Notes: a model not told the origin generated them from the letters alone. A stretch of 64,000 nt of DNA from Trichopria drosophilae (GCA_030407085.1 CM059586.1:84441501-84505500); one strand, 5' to 3'; counted from the first letter of the stretch, positions 34,420 to 46,589 are shown. Numbers and translations are program-made.

Positions 34420-35085
34420 GTACAGTCTAGAAATAATAAGACAACAAGTCACTTTGTTTAATCTCTTTTACTTATACGGTACTCTAGATTTACAACTTGT
34501 TTTTATTTTCATTTCATGGTTTTATAATATATTACTGATCAAATCTAGTACAGACAATTTCTTAATGAGTTTAATTCCTTTCTTATTACCATTAACATCG
34601 GTGTTTTTCATTATCATTTCTTGATCAAAATGTATGTGATTTATATATCAAATAAAAGTGTTTTTTTACTTACTGTTTTATTAAAACTAATTGTATATTT
34701 TATTTGGTGAAATGCACGTTGTCTTATTTTAATAGTTTTGTACCACAGCTTTTGAACATATTACAACGCTTCTTGGATTATATTTTGTATTTTTCATACT
34801 TTTTTTGAATCCGTATTCAATTTCCATTGGTTTTCATTTTGTATGCATTTTGTAATTATTCGTCATCCCTTACTTTCTATTATGAACAAAATGTTCTTTG
34901 TTTGTGTTCAATTGTTTTATAATTTTTTGTTATTATTTAATTTTTGTACCTAATTTGTTTAATAAATACTGATGAAAACCTAAATTAGTGGTCTGAATGT
35001 TTAAATTAAACTTCAAGTTTAAAAGAAGCCACTTCATATATATTTGCGATGCATGAAAATTGTTTTTATTTTACGTTGACATAAA
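34420..35085. other. AT-rich, T-rich stretch
   Basis: No gene or repeat recognised. Confidence 0.4.
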
Positions 35086-35094
35086 GTAAAATTT

Positions 35095-35660
35095 ATAATA
35101 TCTAAAATGGCAGATTTTAATGGCGGTGAAAATTGTAAAAAGATTTGTTCAGATTGCTAATCAAAGATCTAAAACAGGTTCCATAATTTGAAGCGTAATA
35201 AATTTGGAAATTGTTTCCACCATTTTGAATCAACCATTTTAATTTAAAAAATCTGTTAATTTACACTCAGTTAGCCCAGCAATACCAAGACACCAAATTT
35301 CATACAAATTTAAATATTTTTGGCAGCGTGGCGGCCATAAGGGGTTCGCCATTATACATATAGGCATGTTGAATTCACTATTTAATTGCAGAAAACTGAG
35401 CACTAAAATTGAAGTTAATCCAGGAAATTTTATAAAATACTAATAACCATATACAAAATAATAATGCAAATTTAATTATCTCATTGACACATACGCGTCC
35501 AAGTTGAGACCATTTTGGATATATGCGTTTTATATCCCAAAATATCAATATTTCATTTTAGAACTCAGTATTTTATAGTTTGAAGGTCGCTAAACATGAA
35601 TCTGATATTAAAATTTAAACATTCTAAACCTGGAATCCAATATGGGGCAATCGCATTTTA
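35095..35660. repeat. Diverged CCATATTGG modules, mixed orientation
   Basis: Reverse remnants at 35105 (AAAATGGCAGATTTTAATGG) and 35633 (GGAATCCAATATGGGGC); forward ones at 35219 (CACCATTTTGAATCAACC) and 35509 (GACCATTTTGGATATATGCG). Strongly decayed. Confidence 0.6.
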
Positions 35661-36214
35661 GGTTAACAGAGATTTTTCTGTTCCATAAATTCGTCATTTT
35701 TTGAGGTTATAAATAACTTGACATGACAAATCATAATTTGCTGCTGCAATTTGCGTACAAAGATCGTAAAAACGTATAAAATGGCTGCTCCGATCAAGAA
35801 AAGCTACCATTGATTTGTTTGTGTCGTTAACGTATTTTAATGGAGATGGATTGAAGTTCTGAAGATATTTCAAATATTTAAACAAAAATCATTTTTCAAA
35901 ATGAAACATTCTGTTTAACAATAAACCCTCACAAAATCTTAATTTTTTTTAAAACTCAACCATTACAGATTTAATTTAATTTTTTCAATTAATATCTGTC
36001 TCTTCACCAATAGCATAATATTATAAATCTTTAAACAACATTTTTTCAAAACCCTGATTTTAGGGTATTGACTCATCTTAAGGTATCCGATTATACTAAA
36101 ACGGTCGTTATTTTTTAGTTTTTCATGTTAGGTCGTCTCTGGGAAAAAGCACAACAAAGTTCTCACCGTAAACGTTCCACATTGGATCTACCATTACTTG
36201 AAAAGTAGATAAAG

Positions 36215-36790
36215 CAGCGATTGGGGCATGTTCGTGCGTGTGTGCATTGGCGACTTCGCAATTCGCCCACACACCCCAAGGCGACGAATAGTCGGCGTAT
36301 CCTGGTTAGTTCGGCCCTGATCTTACCCACTGCCCATTATCTGCATGCGCGTGCGGGCGCACGCCGAGCTCTAATTATACCCCTTCAACGAAAATACTCA
36401 CTTGCGTTTCGTTAGTTTCTTTTGTCTCCCGACCTAACCTCTCTCTCACTCCGATTCTCTCTTTCCCTCCCTCCCTCCTCCCCGTGCACATACATGTACT
36501 TTTTTCGTCCTTTTTTAGTTTTATGTTGTTTTTTTTCGCACGCTCATAATTCTTCGTCGACGACGGACGATAACAAAAAAAAAAGCAAATGGAACCTTGG
36601 AATATTGCTAGTTTTAAGTGTTCGAAAGTGAGCATTGAACTGGCGCGATAATCGTTTGCACTGTTGCAGCAATCCGTCACTCCGCTAAGAAAAACAAGTG
36701 TAGTTCTAAAACGTGACGGGGTTAAACAGAAACGGGGTCGACCTAGAGTGCCGCGCTAACGTTCCTCTCGAGTGGGAATGTAACCGCGAA
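36215..36790. promoter_or_regulatory. GC-rich island with pyrimidine tract
   Basis: CpG-rich block (TGCATGCGCGTGCGGGCGCA) followed by a C/T-rich run at 36415-36485 (TCTCTCTTTCCCTCCCTCCC). Short frames on both strands have simple composition. Likely a promoter or untranslated exon; direction unknown. Confidence 0.4.
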
Positions 36791-36799
36791 ATTAGAGCA

Positions 36800-37175
36800 A
36801 ATCTTGCTGCAAGGGCTCGTAATTATTTACCACTTTTTCGGTTTTGAAATAATTTTGTTGGTTTTCTACAATCGTTATACAACCTTTCCAAGTCATAAAT
36901 ACATCTTTCGGGCAGTCAAAACATTGGATGTTGAGAAACTTTAAAAAAATGTTATATTGCACTCTCTGGAAACATTCCGTGAATTTGCCAGAAATAATCG
37001 TTCAGTAATTTATCAAACTGTACTGCAAAACGACATTTTTTCATATCCTGAGCAGCCATACGGCAACAAAATAAACATTTTACCGAATGCATGTCTAAAA
37101 ACTTTAAGACTTCCTAAAGAGATCTATAAGTTACCTTTTCGGAAGATGTATTTTACTGTTTTGAAAATATCTTAT
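36800..37175. other. AT-rich upstream of the tRNA-like unit
   Basis: A 75-codon plus-strand frame (36957-37184) lacks an ATG start and has no family features. Nothing else is seen. Confidence 0.3.
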
Positions 37176-37180
37176 GTACC

Positions 37181-37252
37181 CTAGTAGTTAAGGCGTTAGC
37201 GTACTAAATAAGAGGCCCAGGTTCGATCCCCCGCCTGGACAAGTTTTTTTTT
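37181..37252 (+). other. tRNA-like Pol III unit (SINE head or tRNA pseudogene)
   Basis: TAGTAGTTAAGG (37183-37193) approximates the A box and GGTTCGATCCC (37220-37230) the B box GGTTCGANTCC; a T9 run at 37244-37252 would terminate Pol III. CCAGG (37217-37221) pairs with CCTGG (37234-37238), but the loop is 12 bases because CCCCG sits inside it, so a normal T arm is not formed. The shortened middle also argues against a working tRNA. A tRNA-derived SINE head is the best reading. Confidence 0.5.
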
Positions 37253-37389
37253 CTTATTTCCGAGCGTTCAAAATGATATAAAAAATCCATAAGATATTCT
37301 TGTTTAAACTTAAAATACATATGCAATGAAAAAGTTAAATTGATATAAAAATAAATAAACCTGTAATTTTTATCTAAATTTTTACATTT

Positions 37390-37510
37390 TGCTAAATCTG
37401 TCGGTAAATTTCCTTCTACAGTACATTTTTGAGACATCCAAAGAGATCTTTTGGACATTTTTAAGATATTTTTGATGGATTGAACTTTTAGACATCTTTA
37501 AGACATTCTT
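37390..37510. repeat. Short AGACAT/AGATCT repeats
   Basis: GAGACATCCAAAGAGATCTT, TTTTGGACATTTTTAAGA and TTAGACATCTTTAAGACATT are imperfect repeats, related to AAGACTTCCTAAAGAGATCT at about 37105. The pair brackets the tRNA-like unit and might be parts of one SINE-like element. Confidence 0.4.
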
Positions 37511-37604
37511 TTGCTTATATGAAAGCAATTTACACTAAACAAATTTTTTCCATGTAATCGTTGCGGCAACATATGATTTCGGTGAAAAGGATTTCTTAAT
37601 AATC

Positions 37605-37811
37605 ATGCTCGTTTCAGAATTTCAGCGCTATGTAATACTCACCGTTGACGTTGTTGGAGCGGCGGGAGGGAGGGGGCAAGGAGGAATATTTGTGCCTCCA
37701 ACATCTAAAACCAATACTTTGGAGAAGCCTGCGGTGCGGGTCTACGCTATAGAATGGCACAATGAGGGCTCTTTATTTGTGCTCGATAGAGATGCGTCAC
37801 TATTGTACTAA
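37605..37811. other. GC-elevated segment with candidate splice sites
   Basis: A plus-strand frame from an ATG at 37605 runs 68 codons, while the minus strand has a good 5' splice site (GTCAACG|GTGAGTATT, intron side from 37641 downward). The two signals conflict, the peptide has a Gly-rich stretch from the GGCGGGAGGGAGGGGG run, and no domain is seen. Exon status is undecided. Confidence 0.2.
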
Positions 37812-37819
37812 GTTTCGTC

Positions 37820-38685
37820 GATAAGAAATTCTGATGTAAGGTATGAAGGTAGTATATTTCACTTCCACCATGTTCGATCATCCACAACAAAACTCAATCT
37901 TGACTTAGTCGAAAACCGAAAATTTAGAATTTCTAAATTACATGGCGTGATTCATTTAAAAAGCGAGATTAAAAATGTGGGATAGAGTTCAGAATGTATT
38001 TTGATATTTTTAATTTTAAAATGGAGAAACAGATTGCTCTATGCGTAAGAAAAATACTCGTAAAGGTATAAAATCGTAATTTATTTTCAAAATTCAAATC
38101 GCATCACATTTTTTAAATTACCATACAAATCAGGTAAACAAGACAATGTCTTCCATAATTTTTCTCCATTCCATTCGCAAAAATTGCCTTGCCCATTTAA
38201 AAAATATTATACATTGCAAAAGGCCAATTCAAGGTCAAATATTTGTTTTGGAACTTGGAAAGGTCTAGAAGCTAAATCAGTTACGTTTGTAATTCGAAGA
38301 AATACTGGATTCTTAGTGCTGATTGGAGCATAAATTATCACAATTTGCCAATAATTTTCGTCCCGAAATATCGACACTTGATGAAGAACACACCATAATT
38401 CTTATAAGCAGAAAGGCTAAATTCAGAAGAACGGTCCAACCTTCAGTTAAGGTCGAAGTAATTTCTTCCCTCTTCTCTCTTAGGGCGGGCGGGACTATTA
38501 AGACGTCCTTTAATGCATCCGCTTTTTTGAAAGCAGAAGCTTCGTTTGGAAATAAAGCATTAAATAAACAACAGCGACCTTGGCAAAATTACGAATATCT
38601 GGCAGTAAAAAATAAAAGATTAATTGCGTCGGGGTTTTCTCACGAGGCGAATTGCGGAGGTAATTTCAGGCTGACCTGAAACGTT
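37820..38685. other. Sequence upstream of the largest GC island
   Basis: AT-rich until about 38320. From 38323 to 38679 the plus strand is open for 118 codons with mixed composition but has no ATG at its start and no recognised family; it leads straight into the GC island and may be promoter-upstream DNA. Confidence 0.25.
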
Positions 38686-38689
38686 TCAA

Positions 38690-39560
38690 TTTCGCTGGAA
38701 GCAAAGACCGCAGTTTCGAACAGCACCGCGGGTCGCGATACTGTTGCCGAGTGTGCGCGCGCGCGCGCCCATGCAGTGCAAAAAGACCGCTGAATATACG
38801 ACGGCGCGGCGGCTAAGAAGACGAAGGAACGAAGAGACGAAATACCGGACGAGCCTGGTCATACGGACGGTACGCGATGATTTCCCCTCGACCCGCCCCA
38901 CTCCACCGCGCTCTGCTTCGCAGCCCTCGGGCCCCTCGCCGCATCTTCGCAGATGGGACCAGGCTCGAGTCAATTTCTCTTCTTTTGGTACCCAACTTGA
39001 GCCGCAACTGTGCGTTCGTCGGCCGCAGCACCGCTGTGGTGGTGGCGCCCCACCGCGCCGTTGAACTACGGGCCCCTCTCCGCGGCCCCCGGGGACCTAC
39101 GGCCATTGATCCCGACCTTCACGCGCCGAACGAACGAGCGCGCGATCGCCGTCGAAAGCCCGCGCACAGGCACTCGGGCCCCTGTCCGAACCCGAACGGT
39201 CCCCTCGTTGCCCCCCACCACCAGAACGTCGCCGCTGGGTCCCGAACGGGTTTGCCCTCTTTCTCGCCCTTCCTTCCGTCCTTCCTTCCTTCCTATGCAG
39301 CTCTTCCCCTCGCGCGTGACACAGACGGAACGAGCGGCTCCTTACTTAAAAATATCCCATACCAAGAACCGGAGAAGGAGTCCTCGATTTTTTGTCCCTC
39401 TTCCCTTCCTTCTTCGTCTTCGTACTCCATCTTCTTTGTTTCTTCTTTTCTTTCCAGCCCACCTTCGCGTTCTCTTTCTCGCGCACGCCTTTCGTACTCT
39501 TTTTCGTATTTTATCGTCCCTTTGCTTTGGCCGGGTCTTGAATAATTCGGTGAACGACGC
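38690..39560. promoter_or_regulatory. Largest CpG island of the window
   Basis: About 870 bases of dense CpG sequence. It begins with an alternating run GTGTGCGCGCGCGCGCGC (38751-38768, Z-DNA prone) and ends in a long C/T tract (39260-39480) containing TTCTTTTCTTTCCAG (ends 39457), a strong 3' splice-site look-alike. Frames of more than 200 codons in two plus-strand phases overlap each other and minus-strand frames; composition (Arg, Pro, Ser) follows base content. Best read as a promoter with non-coding first exon(s). Confidence 0.5.
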
Positions 39561-39719
39561 GCTCGAATGCCCGACTGAAACGTCAAGGCTGACCTCCACG
39601 CTTGCAGCACAAAAAAAGTACTGCATCGCAATAGCGTTTTTCGTCGTTCTACAGCCATTCCCATTTTGGATTCAAGATCGATCATTATCGGCGTCGCGAT
39701 TTTAACGAGATGGTCGATG

Positions 39720-42025
39720 GAAAAATGAAAATTATTTTATCTTTATTGGCATTTGCCTCACAAATTAGTAATTTTCTAGTAATTAACGTGTACACCTAAA
39801 AATGTCTATAATTTTTACATCTTCAATTTTCGGACGTATAAGGTTAAATTTTCTAAAAATTTTAAAATCCCACTCATTTTTTTAAATCAAGAAGCTTACG
39901 TTTCGACGATATTTGGGACACATTTTTCTTGCTTACGGCATTTAAGATAGAAAAATCCAATTAATAACTTAAGTATTGTTTACAAGTTATACTTCAAGAC
40001 AAGGTTTAAACCCTAAAAATTGTCAGTCTTGTTTATGTCAGTTTTAAAAAGTTCTTCAATTTCAATATGATGTTATTAAACCTTATAAAACTTCTGTTTT
40101 AGCGATATTAAATTGAAACTGCAAAATGAAATCAGAGATTTGTAACGCGCATTTTGCTTCCATTACTGCCGCATAAGAAGCGTGATGATGTGAAATTATT
40201 CTTTCTTATGCTTTCTGGTGTGATATTTTCATTGGCGGTCCTACAATTTTCTAAAATTACCTTTAATCATAGAAAAATGAGACAAAAAATGTTATTTTGT
40301 TTAAATTATATTCCATCCCCTTTAAATTTGTATGCCTAAAACCTATCAAAATCGAGATCTTAATGGCTGCACTTAAAATACATATGGAGTCAGATATTTG
40401 GATAATGTAAAAAATCTGAATTTTGAAAAACGTTGTAAAAAACCCAAACCATTTTAAAAGTACTCTTCTTTAGCCAGTTATAGGATATTTTTGTTCTATG
40501 TGAGTTCTTAGATAAATTGAATATTTTTTAAACATTTTTGTAAACGGAACTATTTTGACATTTTTAATACATGTAAAATGTAAAAAAAAACTTCAATCGT
40601 TTTTTTGGTGTAAAAATATTCGCTTTATTTTTTTAAAGTCACCCTGGTTTTCAACCTTAAAAAAGGAAATATTCATTTTTATTTTTATGTAATTTACAAA
40701 ACAAAATTATGTTGTAATCTCTTTTACATTTTAATCTCTTACATTTAAATTTTTTCAGTAGAATTAAAATGTAAGGCACTTAAAGATTACTCAAGGTACG
40801 TTGGTCATTAACCAGGAAAATTGTTATGCGAATACCATGGCGTAAGCACCATTATCGTAAATATGAACCATCGGCGCTTCGCGAGTTCTTATTCGATCGG
40901 ATCAGCATCTTCTTCGTCGGTTATCGCACGCGATACCGATATTAGGAGGATTTCTGACAATAGTCATTTGCAAAATTGACCGACGCGATAAATTTGCTGG
41001 CGTCATTTGTTACGTGCAAAAGTTGTGTCGTGCAATTTCTGCAATTAGTCGGTAAAATACGTTACTAATCGTCGTAATTGAGATTTGATGGACTGTATGC
41101 GTAAATATTTTATGTCATCATTTCGTTTTTGCGGCATCGCGATGTAAATTGTACTTGTTTTTTTTTTTTATTTTATTGAATTATGCATTAAATTATGTTT
41201 GGTAGAATATACGCTGTTGGACTAATTTGTTTTCGTGAAAAGATTTTTTATTCGTTTTTAACGGTTAATACACAGATTATATTCAGAAATAAATTACAAG
41301 AATTTTAGTTGGTTTAACTAATTATATTTAGAAACATTACTGCATTTAATAAATATTTACATTTGTATTAATATTGTATTAAACTGACAATGAGAATTAC
41401 CTAATGGGTTTACAATTTTCAAGAGATAGGTAGAAAATCAGATATTAAACAAGAATAATGTTTTTTTATATGTATGGGTTCTTTTTAAATGGAGTCTAGC
41501 TCATTTTTATGAAGATAAATTATTCTTGCATAATATTCAAAACTGGAAACCCGTGTTTTTAAACAAATGACACATAACAAAAATTTTATGATAATTTTAT
41601 AATAATTGTCTATTGTCATTGTCATGTTTCAATTAAACAAATTATTTGGTAAATACTGCCCACTACAATCACATAGGTAATTTAATTAGGAAATAAATAT
41701 TTGTAAACAAATTAATTGCGGTATCGGAAAAAAAAGTTCTTTTATGAAAAATTGATATTGCATGGTGAAAAGTGCAGACATCTACCATTAATAAACAATA
41801 ACATCGATTGTTGTTATTGTTTATTAACGATTGAATCATAGGATTCAGGTAAAATGGAACTTTCGAATGTAGGATTGCTCATAATAAAATAATATGCCCT
41901 TTCCTTTCTTTTAATCTCATTTTTCAATGGCTAGAATTTTGTTGAAATTGTTAACTTGTTTCTAATTTTCTACTAGTTTGATGAATACAAACATTGTATT
42001 AGCAAGGGCTTTCATATACTACATG
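39720..42025. other. AT-rich, with a unique GC-elevated block
   Basis: No gene. At 40840-41110 a less AT-rich, non-repetitive block (CCATCGGCGCTTCGCGAG, TATCGCACGCGATACCG) has the texture of a conserved enhancer, but conservation cannot be tested here. Confidence 0.35.
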
Positions 42026-42030
42026 GCAGT

Positions 42031-42310
42031 TTTTCAGTCGAAAATGTGAATCGAAAAACCGGACACGTCGGTTTTGGGACGAAGAACCGGACATTTCGGC
42101 AGTTTCGACGAAAAACTGGTTATTTTGTAGTTTGCGACGAAGAACCGAATATTTCAAAAGTTTGTACGATATAATAAATCGCTATAGAAAATCTTTGATA
42201 AAATCTAAGATTGTCAAAAGTTCGTATTTACGACGGAAATTCTGAAATGTCCCTGTTCATCGTCCCAAAACCGAATTGTCCGGTTCTTCGTCTCACATTT
42301 CAGATCTCCA
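42031..42310. mobile_element. Foldback with 29-bp tandem units in its arms
   Basis: Units beginning GACGAAGAACCGGACATTTC recur head-to-tail at 42048, 42078, 42107 and 42136 (29-30 bases apart). The right arm (42225-42300) has the unit in the opposite sense (GTCCGGTTCTTCGTC at 42279, CATCGTCCCAAAACCG at 42259). The whole folds back with arms of about 75 bases or more. No ends or target duplication resolved. Confidence 0.8.
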
Positions 42311-42319
42311 GATCTTCGT

Positions 42320-43050
42320 ACCAGCCACCAATGTAATGAATTATTTTTTTTATTGTGTCATTAAAAGAATTATATAATTTATTCACCCATGAACTAATTA
42401 ATTGTTATATTTTATTTTATAAGTATTGGCCTCCTCTTGAAAATTGAGTGTTTTAACATTTCAAAATCATGAAATCATGTTTTATTTTTCGTTTGATAAA
42501 GAAAGAGTTGCTTAAGTCTTTTTTAACTTCGTAAATTTTGAGGAAGAAGTTACCTAATTTTTGTTTAATTACAATAAATTTACACACTATTATAAGATAT
42601 TTTTAATTGTTTTAAACAATTCTGCAAGTTGCAATGTTTACTTTTGCGTCTGTTCGAGTTTTGCAGTGACGTCATGGTGAACTTCGAAATGTCCGTGATC
42701 TTGAAAGGATGTTCGTCTGCACGTTCAGACGGCCTTGTAACTTTCTGCAGTTTCTTCATAGTCTCGAATAAAGAGAGGTACCGAAATCTCATCAGGGTAT
42801 ATAAAATTACAAATTTTTTATAAGCTGAGATCTTATGACACTTTTGGATTAACCTAAAAACATGAAAAAGTCTATTCAATGAGAAAAGAGCCCGCATTGT
42901 CCCAAGAAACGATTTAGTTTAATTACGAAAAATCATTTTTAGCACTCCGGGCGTAAAGTTCGAATTTGCGCCCTGCAGTAAAATCTTCGGGCCCAAACTA
43001 TCGAGCCCCACATCAGTGGCATTAAATATCGATTTCCGGCGTGTGGGAAG
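42320..43050. other. AT-rich, no gene
   Basis: Minor GC rise at 42640-42790 (TGCAGTGACGTCATGGTGAAC), possibly regulatory. Confidence 0.35.
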
Positions 43051-43170
43051 TTTGACTTACGAGCAAATCAAGAGAGATCGATAGTTACATAATGTACAAT
43101 TTTCTGTCGAGTAATAGCTCACTCTGGATTCTACACTGAGTGGAATACTACTTTTTTTAAAGTATACTAC

Positions 43171-43350
43171 CTCAGTATTTGGATCGTAATCATTTGAAAT
43201 ACTTTGGGCGCTATCACTTTCAACACTTAGGATATTATCACTTTCTCTTTCAGGTCCATTTCTTCCAAGTGATTCACCATTATTTATTGCACCCACTTTT
43301 AAATTCTGAATTTGTGATGCTGAAACAATCGTTGTTGATGCACGGGTCAT
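43171..43350 (-). CDS. Possible first coding exon, unknown protein
   Basis: On the minus strand an ATG at 43350 lies in a good insect context (AAAACATGA), with an in-frame TAA two codons upstream, and opens a frame of 97 codons to 43057. A 5' splice site GAG|GTAGTATA would end the exon at 43171 after exactly 60 codons. The peptide is Ser/Asn/Asp/Glu-rich and hydrophilic (ERESDNILSVESD), like a disordered N-terminus; no signal peptide or membrane segment. A GC-richer island lies about 200-450 bases upstream. No family recognised. It could also be a chance frame; the longer unspliced version is the alternative. Confidence 0.35.
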
Positions 43351-43559
43351 GTTTTATTGGTTACTGAAACATTTCGATGAACTCGTTTTGATAGGTAAGC
43401 TGCAATCGTTTATTGTATGATTAATCATCAAATGATTTAACGAACTAAAATTTCATGAATTTTCACTCAATCAAATTTTACCGTGAATCATATAAATCTG
43501 AATCTGAAAACTGATTCTCAAAGATCATTCCCAAAATCTCCCCCAAATCAGAACGAAAA

Positions 43560-43800
43560 CTTCATAGATCCATGAAGTTCGACTTGGTAGTTTCGAGAGG
43601 GGCTTCTTTTCTTCGAGGTTGGGTGGAACAATTTTCGTCCTAGTTACGGTAGCCAGGGTAACGATACGGTAGACGCGTGTGCCGATCGATCACCGATCTC
43701 GATTATATGGGCGCCTTATGTATCACTCGCACCCGCGCCAAGACCAAGTGCGCCGCTATGTAACAGCGATGCCGCAATTCTCGAGAGTACGTTCAAGTTC
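43560..43800 (-). promoter_or_regulatory. GC-elevated island upstream of the candidate exon
   Basis: CpG-rich sequence (ACGGTAGACGCGTGTGCC, ACTCGCACCCGCGCC) 210-450 bases upstream of the minus-strand ATG at 43350, a natural promoter position. No TATA or clear initiator picked. Confidence 0.35.
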
Positions 43801-43809
43801 CTAACAAAT

Positions 43810-44930
43810 TGATAGCTTAACGGTCGGTTCTGGAGCAACTTCAAATTTCGATTCCATGACATTCTTTTTTTAACTACAAATTTCCAAAATAAGTATCTTT
43901 TGGTCATTTAGCTGACGACGCGATGCTGACTGAAAGTTATTCGGTCAATATAACATTTAAATCTTGAGAATTATTCGCATCTATAATGATTTGTATTCAA
44001 CAAATTTCAAGAAAGAATGTGATGAAAGAACGACGAATATTAGTTCTTTATGTCGCTACGTGACGCGCAAATCCAAAAGTGATCTAGGACAAGATTTCAT
44101 TTAAATATTTGTAACCATGTTAGCAATTGTGACATTTCGTGCTCTCTTATCAAAAGACACAGTTAATTACTATTTTTATCTTACTAACTTAATATTTTTA
44201 TCCTCTATTAGATTTGTACTTCAATATAATGTCATGTAAATCGATTTAATGTTTGGATTACGATGCCTTCTAGTGTAACTCGATGAGAAACATCACTATT
44301 GTCAGCCTTTCATATAATGGCTTCTACTAACTAGATATTTTATATTCGATCGTCAACACTTTTTTTACTAAATTTACCGACTTTATTGAACAATTAAAAT
44401 TTAAAGATAGCATTGTTTCACGGGTAGAAATATTTCGCAATTACAGCGAATATTTGTCTAGTCCAGCAAAAAAATATGTTTCGTAATATATGAACTGCGA
44501 ATATTTAGTTAGTTTAGGGAATACCATTTGCTGTATTTTCTATTGTTTTCGCTAGCTCAGCTAATATTTCGCCGTGTTTGCAAATCAGTTGGCTAGAATA
44601 GCGATGTCTCTTCCAGCAGATGTTATTTCGCTGAAATGACCATTACATTTCTTTCCGTGTTAAGTACGGTAATATTCCTATATATTATAATAGAATTTTG
44701 ATCATGATTTTTTCATGTGTACCCTACCAAAAATGGCCTCGGTAATGTCATCCTCGCAGGTGAAAATTTAGATGCAAACTTCTGTTATGTGAACAATTAC
44801 CATTATTTCAGGTAAACGTTACTATATACATATATGTATTAGGTAAATTGTAATTTTGATAAAACAAAAAGTAAAAAGTATTTACTAATATTAATTTAAA
44901 ACGCGCTTTCATAATAATAAATAAAGTGAA
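43810..44930. other. AT-rich, no gene
   Basis: No supported feature. Confidence 0.4.
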
Positions 44931-44944
44931 AATAATATATTGTG

Positions 44945-45325
44945 CAACTAGGGAGCAAAGTAGTAATTTACGCTCAGAAAAATTTTGTTTACTCGCGGAC
45001 ACTTATTTTGTTTCCTGAGGAGAGAAATTGCTATTTTACTTCGCCGATATAGGGAGCAAAATAACATTTTACTCTCCGAGCGTGAGAATAGTATATTATG
45101 CAACAAGGGCGCAATTATCGATCTCCGACGAGTGTGAAGTTTGTGGCCCGAGCGAAGCGAGGACGACAATCACACTCGTCGAAGATCGACATTTCGCTCG
45201 TGTTCCATACGATATTTTTTAATAAGACGGTGCGCGGTACTCGATTTTACGCATCTGAAAATTTTGCCCTAGTGCGAAAAATCGAGTTTCTCGCATAGAG
45301 TATTAAAAAATGTCTTATAAAGGAC
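44945..45325. repeat. Compound hairpin repeat with GAGCGAAGCGAGG
   Basis: Two AGGGAGCAAA..TTTACGCTC/TTTACTCTC units (about 44950 and 45051) lead into a hairpin: GATCTCCGACGAGTGTGA (45120) against TCACACTCGTCGAAGATC (45170), loop with CCCGAGCGAAGCGAGG. A second hairpin follows: ACTCGATTTTACGCA (45239) against TGCGAAAAATCGAGT (45275), inside ATTTTTTAATAAGAC/GTATTAAAAAATGTC. Frames on both strands are mirror images. Confidence 0.7.
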
Positions 45326-45329
45326 GAAG

Positions 45330-46585
45330 AATTTTCTTTTTCTGATCAGAGAAAAATGTATATTCGATGTTATTTTTCTCAACGCTTCAGACTTTCGGAA
45401 TGCGATTGAAATATTTATATTTCAAAGATGTTGGTAGACGTTATTTTTTAAAATTCAATTATTTCATTAAATTGTTGTCCAAATAAAAATATTCCAATAT
45501 TTTTTTTACTTTTCTTCCAATTTTGCACCACATTAGAGAACTCAATTTCGACTTCTGATTATTTTTCATGCTTGGACACTATAATGAATTAATTTGTTCT
45601 TGACTGGTTACAACTTTGAAAAGGGAAATAATTCGGTGTAATGATTAAGACAGTGCGATAGGTCGTGGCAATTAATATTCTTGGAAAATATTGCGAATTT
45701 CAGATAATTTGGGATGAGACAATCGCTTGCAGGCACTCGACAAAGCACAGCTGTCGGCGGTTGCGATAGTGGTGGGCTTTTCAAGACGAAAAGAGAACGA
45801 AGCGGTCTTTTTACTCGTTGTGCAACGCCGACCTTTCCTTGACGTTACATGCGCCTGCATTGTTTTCGGCGAAAGCGATAATAATCTTGGCAATAATTCG
45901 CTGCAATTTGATCATCACAGGACGTCGGAAAATTGAATTTTTTTATAAATGAAATATCACGCTTATTGGAGGAGTAAGTTGAAACGTTGATTGTTTATGT
46001 TTCAGTTCCTTTCGTTTAATATATTTTTGCATGTTCTAGGCGTTAGGAAAATTTATGAATTTTCAAGAATGAAGTTTGTTAGATTTATTTTCGCGGTTGA
46101 ATTTTATAAATACTTTTTTAAAAAGTGACTAGCGAATGTTTTGCACTGAGAATTCACGCTTTACAGAGAAACAATTGTATCAGAAAGTCTGAATTTTTTT
46201 ATGTTTGATTTACTATTTTCAATTTCAAAAGCATACTTTTTCCTGAGCTCTAAAACCTGTAAATTTTAGTCAAAAAAATATTTAAATAGTGCAAATCAAT
46301 TGCCACGGAATTCAGTCCCATTTACGTTTTTTAGCTAAAGTTTAACGTGTGAACAGTGGATCAAAAAAACGATTTTGTCATTTAAAATTCATAACTTAAA
46401 AATGTCTGTTTTGATGTGATTCAATTTTCTGGAACGATAGTTAAAAGCACATACTTTGACACGATTATATAAGTGATCTAAGTTTTTTTTAATTTTTTTT
46501 GCTATATTAAAAAATATTGTGAAAATTCAATTTTTTCTTAAGTACTTTTTAAAATAGAACTTTTAATACAATCGAATCGCAGGTC
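45330..46585. other. AT-rich with a GC-elevated unique block
   Basis: At 45640-45935 the sequence is less AT-rich and open on both strands for about 70 codons (plus from 45727, minus from 45893). Since both frames cover the same bases, neither can be preferred; it might be an exon or a conserved regulatory block. The rest is AT-rich. Confidence 0.35.
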
Positions 46586-46589
46586 ATTC

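Noticed and set aside
38323..38679. 118-codon plus-strand frame before the GC island
   Set aside because: No ATG at the start, no recognised family; kept only as a note in the region entry.
38877..39705. Frames of 222 and 231 codons on the plus strand and 130 codons on the minus strand
   Set aside because: They overlap in different phases within a CpG island; composition follows base content and no family is recognisable.
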